In this document: piece by piece, positions 44,926 to 58,939 of the stretch | Layout of the letters: the number at the start of each line of letters is the position of its first letter | How positions within the stretch are numbered: the stretch's first letter is position 1 | Source: Cryptomeria japonica | Taxonomy: Eukaryota; Streptophyta; Pinopsida; Cupressales; Cupressaceae | Assembly (NCBI RefSeq): GCF_030272615.1 | Contig: NC_081406.1 | Coordinates: forward strand, 170,881,361-170,945,360 | DNA: 64,000 nucleotides | Direction of reading: 5' to 3' | Notes under the pieces: generated by a model | Seen by the model: the letters and a program-made list of their open reading frames with translations, nothing else | The model's database searches: none | Told to the model about the DNA's origin: nothing | Translations under genes and position numbers: made by a program

Positions 44926-47900
44926 AATAATATTGTCTTTTTATATATTTTTTTCAAATTTAAAAATAAAAATAAAATTGGCTCAAAAATCCATTTTTTA
45001 TTAGCAGATTTAAAGCCAAAATAACAACAAAGAAAAAAATAATGGACTCTCTTAACAGACCCAAAATGAAGAAGGTAGCCCCAAATCAAAAAAATTCTTT
45101 CATACTAGGGAAATTAACAGCAATAAAATTAACAGTGTGATTCTAAACAAGGCAAAAGTGCTCAATCAAATCCATGTTTCCTTCCTCACAAACCAATCAA
45201 AATTCTATTCTCAGCAGAAAATCAAATGAGGGTTTTCTTTTCTTTTTATTTCTTCTTCAACAACATTTGAAATTACAGTGTTTCTTGCATATCCAAAACT
45301 CATTTGAATGCAGCCAAAATTGGACATCTAAGAGGGAGAAACATAGATTTTCCTTTCTAAATTTCATTTTCATCTAATGGAAGAAAAGAGAAAACAAGGG
45401 AATACAAAAACCTACCTCTTCCTAAAGAAAGAAGATGAAGAAAATTTGGGCAGCAAGTTCAATCTTCAAGAGCAATTTTCAAACTCTCCAATCCTTCAAG
45501 ATTTCCAACAATTCTTCTTCTCCCAAAACCATCAAGAATCAAGAAAAAACATATGAAGAGAAAATAATCCCCCAAAATGAAAACCTTAGCTCCCTTTTTG
45601 TCTGTAAGAAAATATTGAAATTGCCATATCACATTCTTTTATGGGATTTAAAAAAAAATCCATTCTCTCATTGACCTTTTAAAAAAGTTTTCAAAATAAA
45701 AGATTGGATATTAAAATATAACAAGGCATAGTAAGTAAAATATTATAACTTATCTCTTTTAATCATTCAAATTATGTTTATATATATAAGTGGTTTAAAA
45801 ATTAACCAAACTAATTCCATTAAATAATCAACTTCTCAATATTAACCAAATAGAAATCAAATCCGACTTTAAATAAATAATACTGTTAAAATGATCAAGG
45901 CAAATAAATAATTAAAGATTAAAATCATTGAATGACAATAAAGTCAATAACACGAAAATCAACAAATGTTCAATAAATTAAATCAACTTCAAACGTAAAT
46001 GGCCAAATATAATCTTGAAATCTCAATATGAGCATTAACAAAATTTTAAACACAGAAATAGTAAATAATTGGAAATCGTTAAATTTTAATATTTTTAGAA
46101 TAACAAAATTATTAATGAGGTCATAACTAGTATCAAATAACTACTCATACACGCTCAATCAAATGATGAAATTAAATACGTTAAATAATAAATCAATCAC
46201 CACTCAAAGAACTTAAATGAATAACTGAATAATCAACTACCCATGCCACATACTCACAAGTCATGACGATGATGACAACATGGTGAACTTGCCAAGACTG
46301 ATAATAAGAATTCGACGTCAAACCTAGACGTAGAGTTCGGGAAGGGAACCAACGACATCTCCCAACCACATATTTCCATTGGGAAGAGGAACTCTCACAC
46401 CTGTCAAACTAGGGGAGCTTGCACCTGGTTGCCCAAGAGGAATGAATACCTTTGTACCTGCAACCTGGAACAACATGAGATACATGTGCATACAACATAT
46501 ATACATACACAACAAACAAGGGGTAGAATATCGCAACATCACAGGGCGCTCACAATGAGTGATGTGTTGTCGATTCTACCCACAAACAGTCACACAATAG
46601 GTAGCCAGTAATACATACAATCATCATATCTTGAGTAAATAATCTAGGGGTTAGTATTTCCATCTCATGATAAACAAGATCAGTACCTCTATCAAAATAC
46701 ATGATAATCCAGAATACTAACATTATCTATGCATCAAATTATGACATAAGAGTAGAAAGAAATCAGTCATCATCATAATATGCATCTAAATCACATTAAG
46801 TCGAAATCACTCATAACATAAGCATAAATGTCAGGAATCGTGGAATCATATAACATCTATCAGTAATCATAAAATCATGTATTGTCTATCAAGGATCATT
46901 AGTGAAGCATATATAGAAGCCAGAATATCATTCATGCAATATGTAAATCCAATTAAGTCTTTCATATCCATCGTACAAGACAAGGGTCTAATCAAGTCTA
47001 CCAAGGTTAAAAGGGAATCTGCTTGAAGTGGACACTACTCCATCATTTGTATGAGCATTACATAATGTGAATCCCCCATAATGCATAGAACTACGCTAAG
47101 AAACTAAAACACCTAGCCTCCAAATCATAATCTTGAATGTCCTTCAATGGCCTTAGTGACCTTTAGCATAGGTGTCGCGTCAATCTAGTCTGAGGGGGGG
47201 CATTACATCATCCCCCCTTGGGTTTGAATTAATCCTAGAAGTCACAGTGGTTAAGATACATCAAGTGTTACTCAAGATCCTAACACTACTTGAAACTTAC
47301 ATGATAACTAGTTCTACCTCAACATACTTATCAATAGATTAACCATACCACCTATTATTGGGCATCTATAACCATGTATTATTTAATTACTTCTTAATGG
47401 AAGGTGATATATTTTACTCTATATAGGCACATCGACTCTCTCCTATAGCAACTATTTGTGTACGCATAAAAAGGTAATTAGGCCATTTTGCACAATACTT
47501 CCTTCCTAGGCTGCTCCAAATCGCTAAAGAGTCCATGTCTTAAGTCTAAGTGAGAGGAAAATTTCTCAAAAGTGCATCTCTTTAAGATAATTTTAGTCAA
47601 TTCCACTTAAAATGGATGACCTACTTCTTAAAATTCATGAAATTTTGACATATAGACCACAAAATCTCCTCCTCCATGCTTCTGCTACACTACTCTGATT
47701 TACTTGACTATGTAAAGCTTCGTAGGTCTATCCCAAGCATTTCTATCCTTGTTACATTCAAGGATTGTCAGTATATTACTTCACTGGCATATATTTTATC
47801 CATTTACTAAATATCATCACTACTCAACAACTCTATGAATTCGGTGTAACTCTCTATGGTGTTCTCCCTTGCACATACTATCAAAGGTCTGAAGGGCACA

Positions 47901-50740
47901 TGATAGAAACAACACTTAATACATAACAGGCTTACAACACAATCACATTTGGAATGGTCACGATATACAAAAAGAGAGAAACCAAAAAGGAAAAATCCTT
48001 AAATTCAAAATCACGAAAAGAAGAAAAATTGCTGACGAAATCCAATCAAAAATGAATGTGGCAAGTGCCACTTGAAAGTAAATTGAAATAGAAAAGCTAG
48101 AAATTGGCAACCAATCCCAAGTAAGAAAAATTTGAAACCACATTACTCACAATAATGAGAAATTCAAAACCAAATAAACAATTCATTCAATCCACATCAT
48201 GAGGTGACTAATATTAGTGATGCCAAAGGGAGTAACTGCTACCCAACACTCAAGAGTCCAATGCCCTTGAATGGGTAGAGAATGTGGGCCTCGTGACTAT
48301 GACCTCTGCTTAGCTTTTGTATTCTCCTAATTTCCTTTAACGTAATGTATCCCTTCTCATGAGATCCACATGAATGCCTTTAGAAAAGAAATAAAATTGC
48401 AATAAAAAAGGTTGGGGTGATTTAGTACATCTGGATCCACACAAGAGATACACACTCACATCAATGTTGTTGTATCCACACCTCCTTTATACCTTGAGAT
48501 CAGATCCTTTAAGTCATAATATAAATATAAATGTTTAATTCCTTCATAAATACTTTAAGAGATAACACTATTACACCATTACGCTCTATATACAACTAAC
48601 AACACAAGGGCCATTGAGTTCCTTCATAAAGTCATTAGGTTTTCACAGATTTATACTCAAATATAACACTTGATAGTCTTCTTACATACTCAAATATGTC
48701 TAACCGATTTTCACTCCTCTAGGCTAAGCATCTACCGTTAATTAACCTACTTCATCCATGTGTGGGGTATCCATCCATTGCATCCATACACTTAGAACCA
48801 ACCACAATCATCTCTTTTTCAGTAGCCTCCTCTTACCGAGATGCCATAAGGAATCTGATTTACTCCTATATCTCAAGTTAGGGAAAGGTTAGTACAACAC
48901 CATGCATTATATCCTTCATAACCATAATCATTGTTAACATATCCTTCACCTTTGTACTCGTGTTTATTCATCCCTCTAGGGCTTAACTTCACCAATAAAT
49001 GAGCAATAACCAAACCTTCCTCCTAGACCACAAACATCCTCTTTTGGCTCCTTCTTATCATAACTTGACATGATCTACAATGGTTGGGATATGCTCTAGT
49101 TCTCTATGATCAAACACATTCAACCAATTCAAATTCTCAATATCCAATCTTTCCTTACTCAAGTTCATTACACATTAAATTCACTACTCCAAATCTCCAC
49201 TCAACAAGTTATGCTACAACGTCAATATTATCCGTACCAATCAAATAATCCATTTACCTCTTCCATTACCTTCACTCAATCCCATCATCATGGCTTTTTA
49301 ACTCTATCTTTCCTTCTTAATCATAAACCCAAAAGGTTTCGTTGTGCACCAATGCTAACATTAGTCCCCTTAGTCAAAGCAATAACATCAACCATAAGAT
49401 AATGAAATTAACATCATGCTCACTTTCCTTGACTCACAATCAACTTCATTAGTCTCAACAAAACAACCTCTGATCACCTTCCCAACAAAACATTCCATCA
49501 TGGCCAAAGATGTAAACTATATTTTGGATAACAATTGTTCGGATTTAGACAACAATTTGATAGTACATAATTTTGACATTCATACCTTTCACACAAAACA
49601 TTATTAGGTCAATCTCTCCAATGGGAATGTAGACAACCTATTTATTAACATTATATCAAATTTTAGAAAAGATCCAATGGTTTAATAAAAAGTTATGCCC
49701 TTTTTACTTGGATTGGTTTTGATTGTCCTAGAACAAGAAGAAACTATGCTACAGTCCACCTAGTGCATCAAATAACTCTCCTAGTACAAACCATTTTCTG
49801 CCAAATCAATTAAATATTTAAGAACATATAATACACTATCAGAATCCAAAATACCATGAATTTTGAATGATTAAAAATAAAGTTATGGTCAAACCCTTCT
49901 CACTAACCCTGTCACAATGGGTTTCATACAGTTTTAGAAAAATTACCATATCTTCTTCAATTCCTAACAAAATTAAGTCAAACAAAAAGAACAAGAAAGA
50001 GGATTCATAGAACTTTCCAATGAATATATCCTTTCTTCATTATTATTTCTCACATGGCCATACCAAACACTGCAATAGGATTGTTGTAGGGATAATTTGG
50101 AAGGTACAATGCTACAAACACTCATATCTTCCTCAATATTGCACCAAGTTCAATGAGACTTGAACCAAAATGAAGTGTATTCATCCTAATTCAATATCAC
50201 ATCCTAAACAAAGTTAATTCACTGCACTTATCATTCCAAATAGGCTTCTAGGTCCACCTAACCCAATAACACATGAAAATTCCATTGAAACTACAAGTAA
50301 ACGTGACTGTCAACATGTGTATGGTCATAAGATTGCAATAAATAGTTTCCTTATTCATTGTATATAATTACAAACACATCTAAAATGGTCTATACTCACA
50401 TTCTTCCTTCCTTACTCCTTCTACCATCATCTCATGCATTCCAACTAATGAAAGAATGCTTGACTGTCCACCAACCCTACAGGAACCATAGTGACAATCA
50501 AAGGCATTATGGATCTGTCTTTACAACTTCCTCCGACTCAACCACCACTCTCTCTTACTTAGCCAAACAAACCTTTTATATCCTTTACAAATCCCCTTGA
50601 TAGTTACATCTGTCGATGTCCAATTACAACCCCCTTTGTGACAACTTTACAATGCATTTTGTGCTTGACAACTGTTATGCCAAGATTGACAACTTTGTAC
50701 CTTAACTCCAATCTCTAAGTGCCTCAAATTTTGACATCAA
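44926..50740. other. AT-rich spacer
   Basis: No gene recognised in 5.8 kb. A minus-strand frame at 46542-46324 with SPSLTGVRVPLPNGNMWLGD looks protein-like but is short and unplaced. A CTGAGGGGGGGCATTACATCA patch at 47199-47220 could be a polypurine-type relic of another retroelement. The rest is low-complexity AT-rich DNA with no other structure seen. Confidence 0.5.
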
Positions 50741-53700
50741 TTGATAGAAAATTTGAAAAATAGAGAAAACACTTCCACTTTTTGTCTAGAAGTGGGACTC
50801 AACTTCTTACAGCCACCCAATGGTTATATAGAACCTATAGATGTAGCAGCATACAATGCACTCACACAAGCTGAGAAATACACTTTGAATGAACATAGGA
50901 GGAAAGATGGTAAATTCCTCTTTTACATTCTCTAGGGAATGCATGAGAGTATACTCCCAAGAGTAGAAACAACAACAAAAAAACGAGGCATGGGACACCT
51001 TACAAGTGGCTTACCAAGGTATGGACAAAGTTAAAACTGCAAAATTACAATTGCTTAGAAGGGACTTAAAAACTTGTCAATGAAAGAGTCTGATTTTGTA
51101 GAATCTTTTTTCATTCACGTTGTTGGTTGGTTCAATCAAATTAAATCCAATGGAGGGGTTTTAGAAGATAGGAAGGTTGTTGAAAAAGTGCTAAGAAACC
51201 CCCTTTCAAAATTTGATCCTCTTGTTGTGGCCTTAGAGGAAACAAAAAATTTGAGCCAGTTCAGTGTTGATGACTTGCATGCCTCTCTGATAAATCCTGA
51301 GTATAGGCTGAATAGGTCACATACCTCTTTGGAAAATGCATTTTCATCTTAGGATTTTATAAGTCATAGTAGAGGCAAGAATAAGTTCAATCCTAGAAGG
51401 AATTCTAGTAGAGGAGGACGTAGTAGCAGTCTTGCAAATATTATTGGAAGTGTTCAAACTCAGAATTTTAGCCACTCAAGTGGTCACATACTCGACAAAT
51501 CCAATGTCCAATGTCACTACTATAAGAAATTTGGGCATTATGGAAATGAGTGTAGGAAGAAATAGAATGATCTAAGTATACAAAAACAAAATCAAAGTCA
51601 AAATCATTCAGGGAGTACATCAACAAGTGCTATGTTTATTGCATGTACTAGGATTGCTGAAACAATTCCTACTTGTTCCCTTATTGAATGTAACGTTGTT
51701 CAATAGTGTCCTTGTGATATTTTGTATTTGGATTTAGGGTATAGTAATCACATGACTGGAAACATGGATTTATTTTCTAGTTTGGATGAGTTAGTACAAA
51801 CTGAGGTTATGCTTGGGAATAATAACAAAGTGATTGTTTTAGGAAAAGGTATAGTTGATATCATAACTAAAAAGGGGGAGCAAAAGGTTATTTGTGATGT
51901 GTATTATGTTACTAGTTTGAAACATAACTTGGTGAGTATTAGTCAATTGATCCAGAAGGGCTATAGAGTTTACATGGAGCATAATGAGTGTGTGATTCTA
52001 GATAACTTGCCTAACAACCAGTTCATTGCAAGAGTGCAGATGACAAGTAATAAAATGTTTTCATTGATAATCAAACCTGACTTGAAGAACAAAACAACTC
52101 AAGCTGTTCAAAAATCAAATGATATATAAATTGGAACTGCTTTTACAATAGAAAATTCAAATTTAAAGGATAATACACAGTTTGAAGAATTGGCACAATC
52201 TAGAACAACAATACAAACAAGCACTGAATTGGTTTAGTCCAGCTCCAAAGAACAAGACAATTTTGTAGAAATTGAATCAGCATTTCAATCAGTTGTCAAA
52301 GATGAATCATGGCTTTGGCATTTCAGATTTGGGCATCTAAACTTTTGTGCATTAAATTTGTTGCACATGAAGAACATCGTAAAAGGTTTGTCATTAATTA
52401 AGAAACCGTAAAGAGTTTGTGAAGGATGTATCTTTGGCAAACAACATAAAGAGTCTTTTCCAGTTGGGAAGTCAACAAGAGAAAAAACACCACTTGAGAT
52501 TATTCACTCAAATATTTGTGGGCAAATGCAAACACCGTCTATAGGGGGATGCACTTACTTTCTTACTTTCATTGATGACTTTACAAGAAAAACTTGTATT
52601 TATTTTTTTAAAAATAAGTCTGATGCATTTGCTTATTTTCAACAGTTTAAAGCTTTTGTGGAAAAGCAAAATGGTTACTATATTAAAGCTTTAAGAACAA
52701 ACAAAGGAGGTGAATACATTTCTAATGAATTTTTGAATTTTTGTAAAAGACATGGTATCCATAAACAATTTACAGCTAGTTACACACCACAACAAAATGG
52801 TGTAGCTGAGAGGAAAAATCAGACCATAATGGAAATGCCCTGAAACATGTTGATAGAAAACCATTTACGAAATGAATATTGGGTTGAAGCAATGGCAACT
52901 GCAGTTTATATCATGAATAGATGTCCAACAAAGAGTGTGAAGAATAAAGTTCCTCAAGAGGCTTGGACAAGGATGAAACATAGTGTTTCTCATTTTAAAG
53001 TATTTGGCTGTCTTACAGATGCACATATTCTACATGAGTTGAGGAAGAAGTTAGACAATAAAGGACCAAAATGTATATTTGTTGGTTATTCAGAGGATAC
53101 AAAGGCATATAAGTTGTTTAATCGTATCACTAGGAAGGTCATAATCAGTCGTGATGTTCATCTTGTGGAGAACGAAGCATGGGATGTAAGTGTAGAGAAA
53201 AATCTAAACATTACAAGAGTTGTTCCTCTTGATGATATGATAGATGAATTACTTTCATCATCAAGTACAACTCAAACAATAGCTTATTCTTATCTTGGGA
53301 TAACACCAAAAGTTGTAGCTCAAGCTACACCTCCATCTACAATAAGGAGATCTTTAAGGTTGCAGTCAACACCAAGCATGCAAAAGACACCACATCAAAC
53401 TTTTGCATCTACTTCAGCTAGAATACTTGGAGTAAGTCCATCAATTTCAGCAAGTAGTAGTACTTCTTCTGATCCAACTCTAGCAAGCATGCTGCCACAT
53501 AGGACAAGGAGTCTATGTGAGTTGTATAATGTTGATACAACTAATTCATTTTTAGTATTTGCTTTACTTTCTCAAATTGATGATCCATTTTCATTTGAAG
53601 AAGCTATAAAGGAAGAAACATGGGCTCAAACCATGGATGAAGAAATTGATGCTATTGAAAAGAATCACACATGGGAGTTAGTGGATTTGCCTGAAGTCAA

Positions 53701-55022
53701 AGATGTGATTAGTGTGAAATGGATTTACAAAACAAACAAGATGTTTATGAAAAAGTAAAAAAATATAAAAGCAAGGCTAGTTGCAAGGGGCTTCACACAA
53801 CACTCGGGAATAGATTTCAATGAAACATTTGCTCCTATTGAATAGTTGGACACAATAAGAATTGTATTGGCTATTGCTGCTCACAACAAGTGGTTTGTGT
53901 ATCAAATGGATGTAAAGGACCAGCATTTCTAAATGGTTATCTAGAGGAGGAAGTGTATGTGAAACAACCACAAGGTTATGAGATATCGGGTCATGAGAAC
54001 AAGGTATATAGATTAAAGAAGGCCTCGGGTCTTTATGGATTCCAAAGAAGCAATTATGAGCCAACCTTATACATTAAAGTCAACAAGCAAGGTAACATTC
54101 TAATTGTTTGCTTGTATGTAAATGATCTAATCTTTACCAGTAATCTTGGCATAGATGCTTTCAAAACAGCAATTAAGAGTGAATTTGAAATGGCAGATGT
54201 GGGGCTTATTAAATATTTTTTGGGTATCGAAGTCCATCAATCTAATGCTGAAATCTTTATTTCAGAATCTAAATATGCTGGTGATGTGTTGAAAAGATTT
54301 AATATGTTGAAGTGTAAGGCAACCCCAATGATAAATTTGACGTTAAGCAAAGAAGATGATGAATCAAGTGTTGATTCTACATTGTTTAAAAGGTTAGTTG
54401 GGAGTTTAATGTATTTGACGGCCACAAGGCTTAACATTATGTATGGCGTGAGTCTGATCTCACGATTTATGTAATCTCCAAAAGACTCTCATTGGCTGGC
54501 TGGTAAAAGAATTCAAAGATATGTCAGCGGCATAAAGAATTTTGGAATTATGTATTCCACTAAAAATGAATTCAATCTTATAAGATATACGGATAGTGAC
54601 TCTGCTGGAAGCATTGACGATAGGAAAAGCACCTCAGGCTATGCATTCCATTTTGGTACAGGTGTTGTATCATGGGCATCAAAGAAGCAGCCCATTGTGA
54701 CTCTTTCTTCAGCTGAAGTTGAGTATGATGCTACCACTAGTGCAACTTGTCAAGTTGTTTGTATGTGAAAGATGTTAAAAGACTTGATGCATGATAAAAA
54801 GGAAGCCATTACAATATTTTTTGACAATAGTTCAGCGATTACATTGTCCAAAAATAATGTTTTTCATAAGAGAACTAAGCATATTGATACTAAGTATCAT
54901 TTTATTAGAGAGCTCGTCAATAACAAAGAAATTTGCTTAGATTTTTGTAGGTCTGAAGATCAATTGCTGACATATTTACAAAGCCATTGGCAAAAGAAAC
55001 AATACGTAGGAAATCGAGTATA
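50741..55022 (+). pseudogene. decayed Ty1/copia gag-pol
   Basis: The domains appear in copia order, broken by stops and shifts. Gag (50741-51350, with NEHRRKDGK and MKESDFVESFF) is followed by a zinc knuckle at 51513-51556 whose second Cys reads Tyr. The protease has its active site altered (LDLGYSNHMTG at 51724-51756). The GAG-pre-integrase region reads LWHFRFGHLN (52314-52343). The integrase core has two catalytic Asp positions as Asn (HSNICGQM, LRTNKGGEY), with Glu kept in YTPQQNGVAERKN (52782-52820). The reverse transcriptase (53580-54260) has VARGFTQHSGIDF and a Y-V-N-D box (54115-54126) in place of YVDD. The RNase H reads YTDSDSAGSIDDRKSTSGYA (54586-54645). A short deletion removes the stretch before QRSNYEPTLY. 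Catalytically dead. Confidence 0.93.
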
Positions 55023-55548
55023 AGATTCATAACCCATGAGTTCGCTAGCCACAAAAACTAACAAGTCATGAAAAAAAATCCCAATACATTCAATAAAGGA
55101 AGAAAAGACACAATTTCAAAACAAAAGCGCAAACATGTAAAAAATCTCCTTCGTTGACCTCCATTGTTTCCCTTTTTCTTCCAAATGTGTTGTGGATCTC
55201 ATTTACAAAATGCAAGTGTGATCGAAGCAAGATGATAGCAATGATGAACATTAATTAAATAATGAAGATTATCATTATTTAATTAATGGTTTAGAAGAAC
55301 AATAATTAAATAATTAAAAATTATTTAATTATAAGAAATTAGAAGAAAAATATTAGTGCTAATTAAATAATTAAAATCATTTAATCAATTTAAACAAAAA
55401 AAGGTTAATGAAAAGTGTCATCCAAGACTTAGAACAATTTTCAGTGTCAGAAACATTTCAGTATCTACGAAGTTGTTTAGGAGTTATAACTCTAAATAAG
55501 TTTGAAACAAATTTTAGATAAACTCAGCAGTTCATAATTAAGGGGGAG

Positions 55549-56260
55549 TATTGGAAAATGATAATTATGGACTGACAATTTTGTTTGTTTCAACAGCCTA
55601 CTACTTCAAGAAGATCAAATTTTCTTCTATCCTTATTCTCCAGCAGTGCAATCAGATTTTGGTTTTGTCCTATCATCAACCGACTGCTCACTCAGGAAAA
55701 TCTGATTGATATATCAAATCATTTTTTTAATTTTTTATCTCCTTACTTGTCGTGTAGTGCAAGTTAAGTGCCTTTCTGTAGTTATAAATACAGAAGGCTA
55801 TTGTAATTTGTTGCACAGAGAATAAATAAAAAGAAGGATTTTCCTCTTATGCCAAATTAAATCCCCTGTTTTCTGCTAGTTAAATCCCCTGTTTTCTGCC
55901 AGTTAAATCCCCTGTTTTCTGCCAGTTGAATCCACTATACTTTCTGTAGTATAGCGTATGATGCTGCTATTTAATTTTGCTCTATGCCAAATTAAATCGC
56001 CTGTTTTCTGCCAGTTGAATCCTCTGTTTTCAAGCATTGAGCTTGTTTTACATTCTCTGTCTCCCATAAAACCTTCAATTTCTATGATTATTGGATTAAA
56101 GAGTTTGTATAAAACAAACCACGATAATTAAATCTTTCAAAATGCACTTGTCAGTATGCAAGCTCTCAATTTTCGCTCAGGACTTTCTTTTTTATGAAGT
56201 TTCAAATAAAGCAGAGACACAACTATTCTGTTACCAGCCTATCAGAATGAAACCCTAACA
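55549..56260 (+). repeat. 3' LTR of the copia element
   Basis: It starts right after the polypurine tract as TATTGGAAAATG, where TGTTGG is expected, so the leading TG reads TA. It ends about AACCCTAACA. A TATA box (TTATAAATACA) lies at about 55782-55792. A 23-bp unit (TTAAATCCCCTGTTTTCTGC plus CAG or TAG) is tandemly repeated at about 55858-55930 and recurs near 55993. The right end is a best guess. Confidence 0.6.
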
Positions 56261-56348
56261 AAACAATTATGGAGATCAAAGAACAAGATTTAAAAAAAAA
56301 AAAAAATTATTTATTTCAAAATGTTTTTAACACCAAAAAAACCTTCCA

Positions 56349-56707
56349 GAAACTCACTATTTGGAGCTGCTGCGTAAAATCACTCTATGGAGCTGCTATG
56401 AAAACCGTGTGAAATCACTATTTGGAATTCAATTTTTGGATTCGCTGTATAAACTCACTAGTTGGAGCTGCTGTGTAAAATCACTATGTAAAGCTGCTGT
56501 GAAAACTGTGTGAAATCACTATTTTGAATTGGATTTTTGAATTTGCTGTATAAACTCACTAGTTAGAGCTGCTGTGTAAAAATCACTAAATGGAGCTGCT
56601 ATGAAAACTGTGTAAAATCAATATTTGGAATTACATTTTTGGAGTTGTTCTATAAACTCACTATATGGAACTGCTGTGTAAAATCACTATTTGGAGCTGC
56701 TACTTTT
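56349..56707. repeat. 101-bp tandem repeat array, about 3.5 copies
   Basis: AACTCACTA-type starts lie at 56351, 56452, 56553 and 56655. Each unit has two sub-repeats with ATCACTATNTGGAGCTGCTG-type wording and an AAAACTGTGTGAAATCACTA joint, so an older roughly half-size unit was duplicated first. It is AT-rich and non-coding. Confidence 0.92.
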
Positions 56708-58330
56708 CTGTTTAACATTCTGCTACTGTTATAGTTTTCTTCTCTGTTTTTTCTCTGCCTGCCCTAATTATTTATTTCCATTATTCCTTTGGTTAACTTT
56801 TCCCACTTCAAATTCACATACCACAATAAATTTCTGAAAAAAATGAATTGCATTTAAAATCCAGATGTAGGCATAAGAAACATAGGGCAAGATCTTGGCC
56901 AATAACGAGAATTACATAAGAAATAAATGCTCTGACTCTAGATTATTAAAGTTCTAAAAAATCATTTGTCAAGCGCAAATTCCTCAATTTCTGAAAGCCC
57001 ACGAAACTGATAAAGGAAGTAGCATGATGGAGCTCTCGTCTTATACATAACCATTGCTCTATGCCCAATACGAAACGAAATGCAGCTTTTTTTGTTTTTT
57101 TTCTACTCTATGCATTCAACTCCATTCTCTTTCCTCTCCAGCATAGGAGCTTTAGTAAAAGCAGTGGTCATGAATCTTACTTTATGTATACCAAGTTCTT
57201 TCTGATGTTTAGATGAGGGAGAGGATTGAATGTCTGTGTAAGCCTGAATGTAGAAGCAATAGTAAAACTCCTGGAGGGTGCCACAAGCTCTCCACAAACT
57301 ACACTCCATCAGATCTATCAAAACTCTCCTCCTTTCTAGTGTAACCAAATGAAAAAAATGAATAACTCTTCATCATTTAACTGAAATTTATAAATAAATA
57401 AAAAAAATCATACATTACTTCATTTAAATTTTAAAAAATTTGAAAAAAAAAATGGAAGAATAACTTACCTCTTTTACTTTTCCTTCTTCTTGGTTGATGC
57501 CTCAATGCTCTCCTTTTTAGCTAGTGAATGCTGGTTCTTATTTTCCAACACCTTCAAACCCTCCTCTGAAAAAAAAAAATATTGGCATGTAAAGATGGAC
57601 TCAAATGTCTAAGGAGAGTTTTATGTTTGCATTTTAAGTTTTGGGATTTTTTTTTAAACATGGTAGGAAAAAGGGGCAGTTGGTCATCCCCATTGCATTC
57701 GGGATGTCCTAGCTGATCAAGGACGTTTCTTGTTGAATTTTTCCTAGGTTTCCATCCCTAAGACATCCTCAGAGTGGGGACAGGGCTAAAACTCCCAAGG
57801 ACATACCCTTGGAAAAAAGCTTCAAACATTACAATGTCAATAGGGAAAAATTAAAAATATTTAATTATTTTTTAGAAACAATACAAAAGTATGTTTATAA
57901 AAAATGTATGGCTGCATGAAGTTGAGAAATAAAAATAAGAAAAATAAGTGTGGCGGTATGGTGACAAAACTACTTTAAAAAGAAAATTGGGCGTCTAATT
58001 GGCAAAAGCTAGATTATTTTCTCTAATAACATTTATATTATTAGTGAACAATTAAAGATTTACATCGACCAAAAATAATGGATAGTCTATGAATAAATCA
58101 AATAAAGAAAAATACTTTGTAAAATAAAAGAAATTCAATAAAATAATTATATTTAAAATAAATATTTTTTGATAATTTTTCCACAGCAAGTCAAACTATG
58201 ATATTGCTATTAGAGTTCAACTCTGTAGTTTTTGAGTCAAACTCATTGACCCATGTTTCACGAGTAGTGGTTCACAAGAACCCATCTCTCATGAGAATGA
58301 ATGGTCCACTTAGCACTCATTGCATCTAGG
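56708..58330. other. AT-rich spacer
   Basis: No gene recognised. A minus-strand 81-residue frame (57348-57103) has no recognisable motif. 57660-57800 carries facing CGGGATGTCC/GGACG and ACATCCTC/GGGGACAGGG phrases that may be part of an old inverted-repeat element. Confidence 0.45.
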
Positions 58331-58447
58331 TGATGCTCATAGGGGTGAAGCACTTCCCAGGAGGTCACCCACCCCAGTACTACTCCAGCTCAAGCACGCT
58401 TAACCACGAAGTTCCATCCAAAGTTAAACCCACTTAGCTTGCAACCC
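58331..58447 (-). pseudogene. 5S rRNA-derived sequence (pseudogene or SINE head)
   Basis: The plus strand contains CACTTCCCAGGAGGTCACCC (58351-58370), then AGTACTACTC (58376-58385) and CAAGCACGCTTAAC (58391-58404), which are the reverse complement of the 3' two-thirds of plant 5S rRNA, including the internal C-box and A-box promoter elements. The 5' third of the RNA (58405-58447) is hardly recognisable. It is a lone copy with no 5S spacer array, hence a retroposed pseudogene or a 5S-headed SINE rather than a working gene. Confidence 0.75.
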
Positions 58448-58939
58448 CATTTGCAAAACCTCCAGCAAGTGTTGTGCCTTATGATAATCATATATATTTG
58501 GAAGAAAACCATTGATATTGACCCTTGCATTTATCATGAGAAAAAAACATATAATCAGATCCAAACTTTATATAAGCTCAAATAATGCTATAGACATTCT
58601 TACTATATATGACAAATAAATATAAAATAAGAAATTTTCTTAATTATTTACACTTACCAACTAAATCAGTACTAAAAAAATTATATCCCTCACATATTAT
58701 CTTATAAAAAAATAATAACATTCACTATTCACATATTTCATAATTATATTGAATAAATAAAACTTAAATTAATTAATGTATAACAACTTCTTTAATTGCA
58801 TCAATATCTTCATCTATATCAACTCTCGACCAAACTTTAAGATAAGCAAGTTACACAACATTTGTGTACCTGCATTTATTTGCATCAATATCTTAAATTT
58901 TTTATCAACTCTCCACCAAACTTTAAGATAACCTGCCGA
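58448..58939. other. AT-rich 3' flank of the TNL gene
   Basis: Very AT-rich. No ORF. The 3' UTR and polyadenylation site of the minus-strand TNL gene should lie in its right part; several TTTATT/AATAAA-complement phrases occur but none can be singled out. Confidence 0.4.

Larger units (their letters stand above)
50741..56260 (+). mobile_element. 5'-truncated Ty1/copia retrotransposon with 3' LTR
   Basis: The coding remnant is followed by 0.5 kb of AT-rich non-coding sequence, a polypurine tract (ATTAAGGGGGAG, 55537-55548) and a 3' LTR. No 5' LTR, primer site or Gag start was found upstream of 50741, so the left part is lost or too decayed. Confidence 0.8.
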
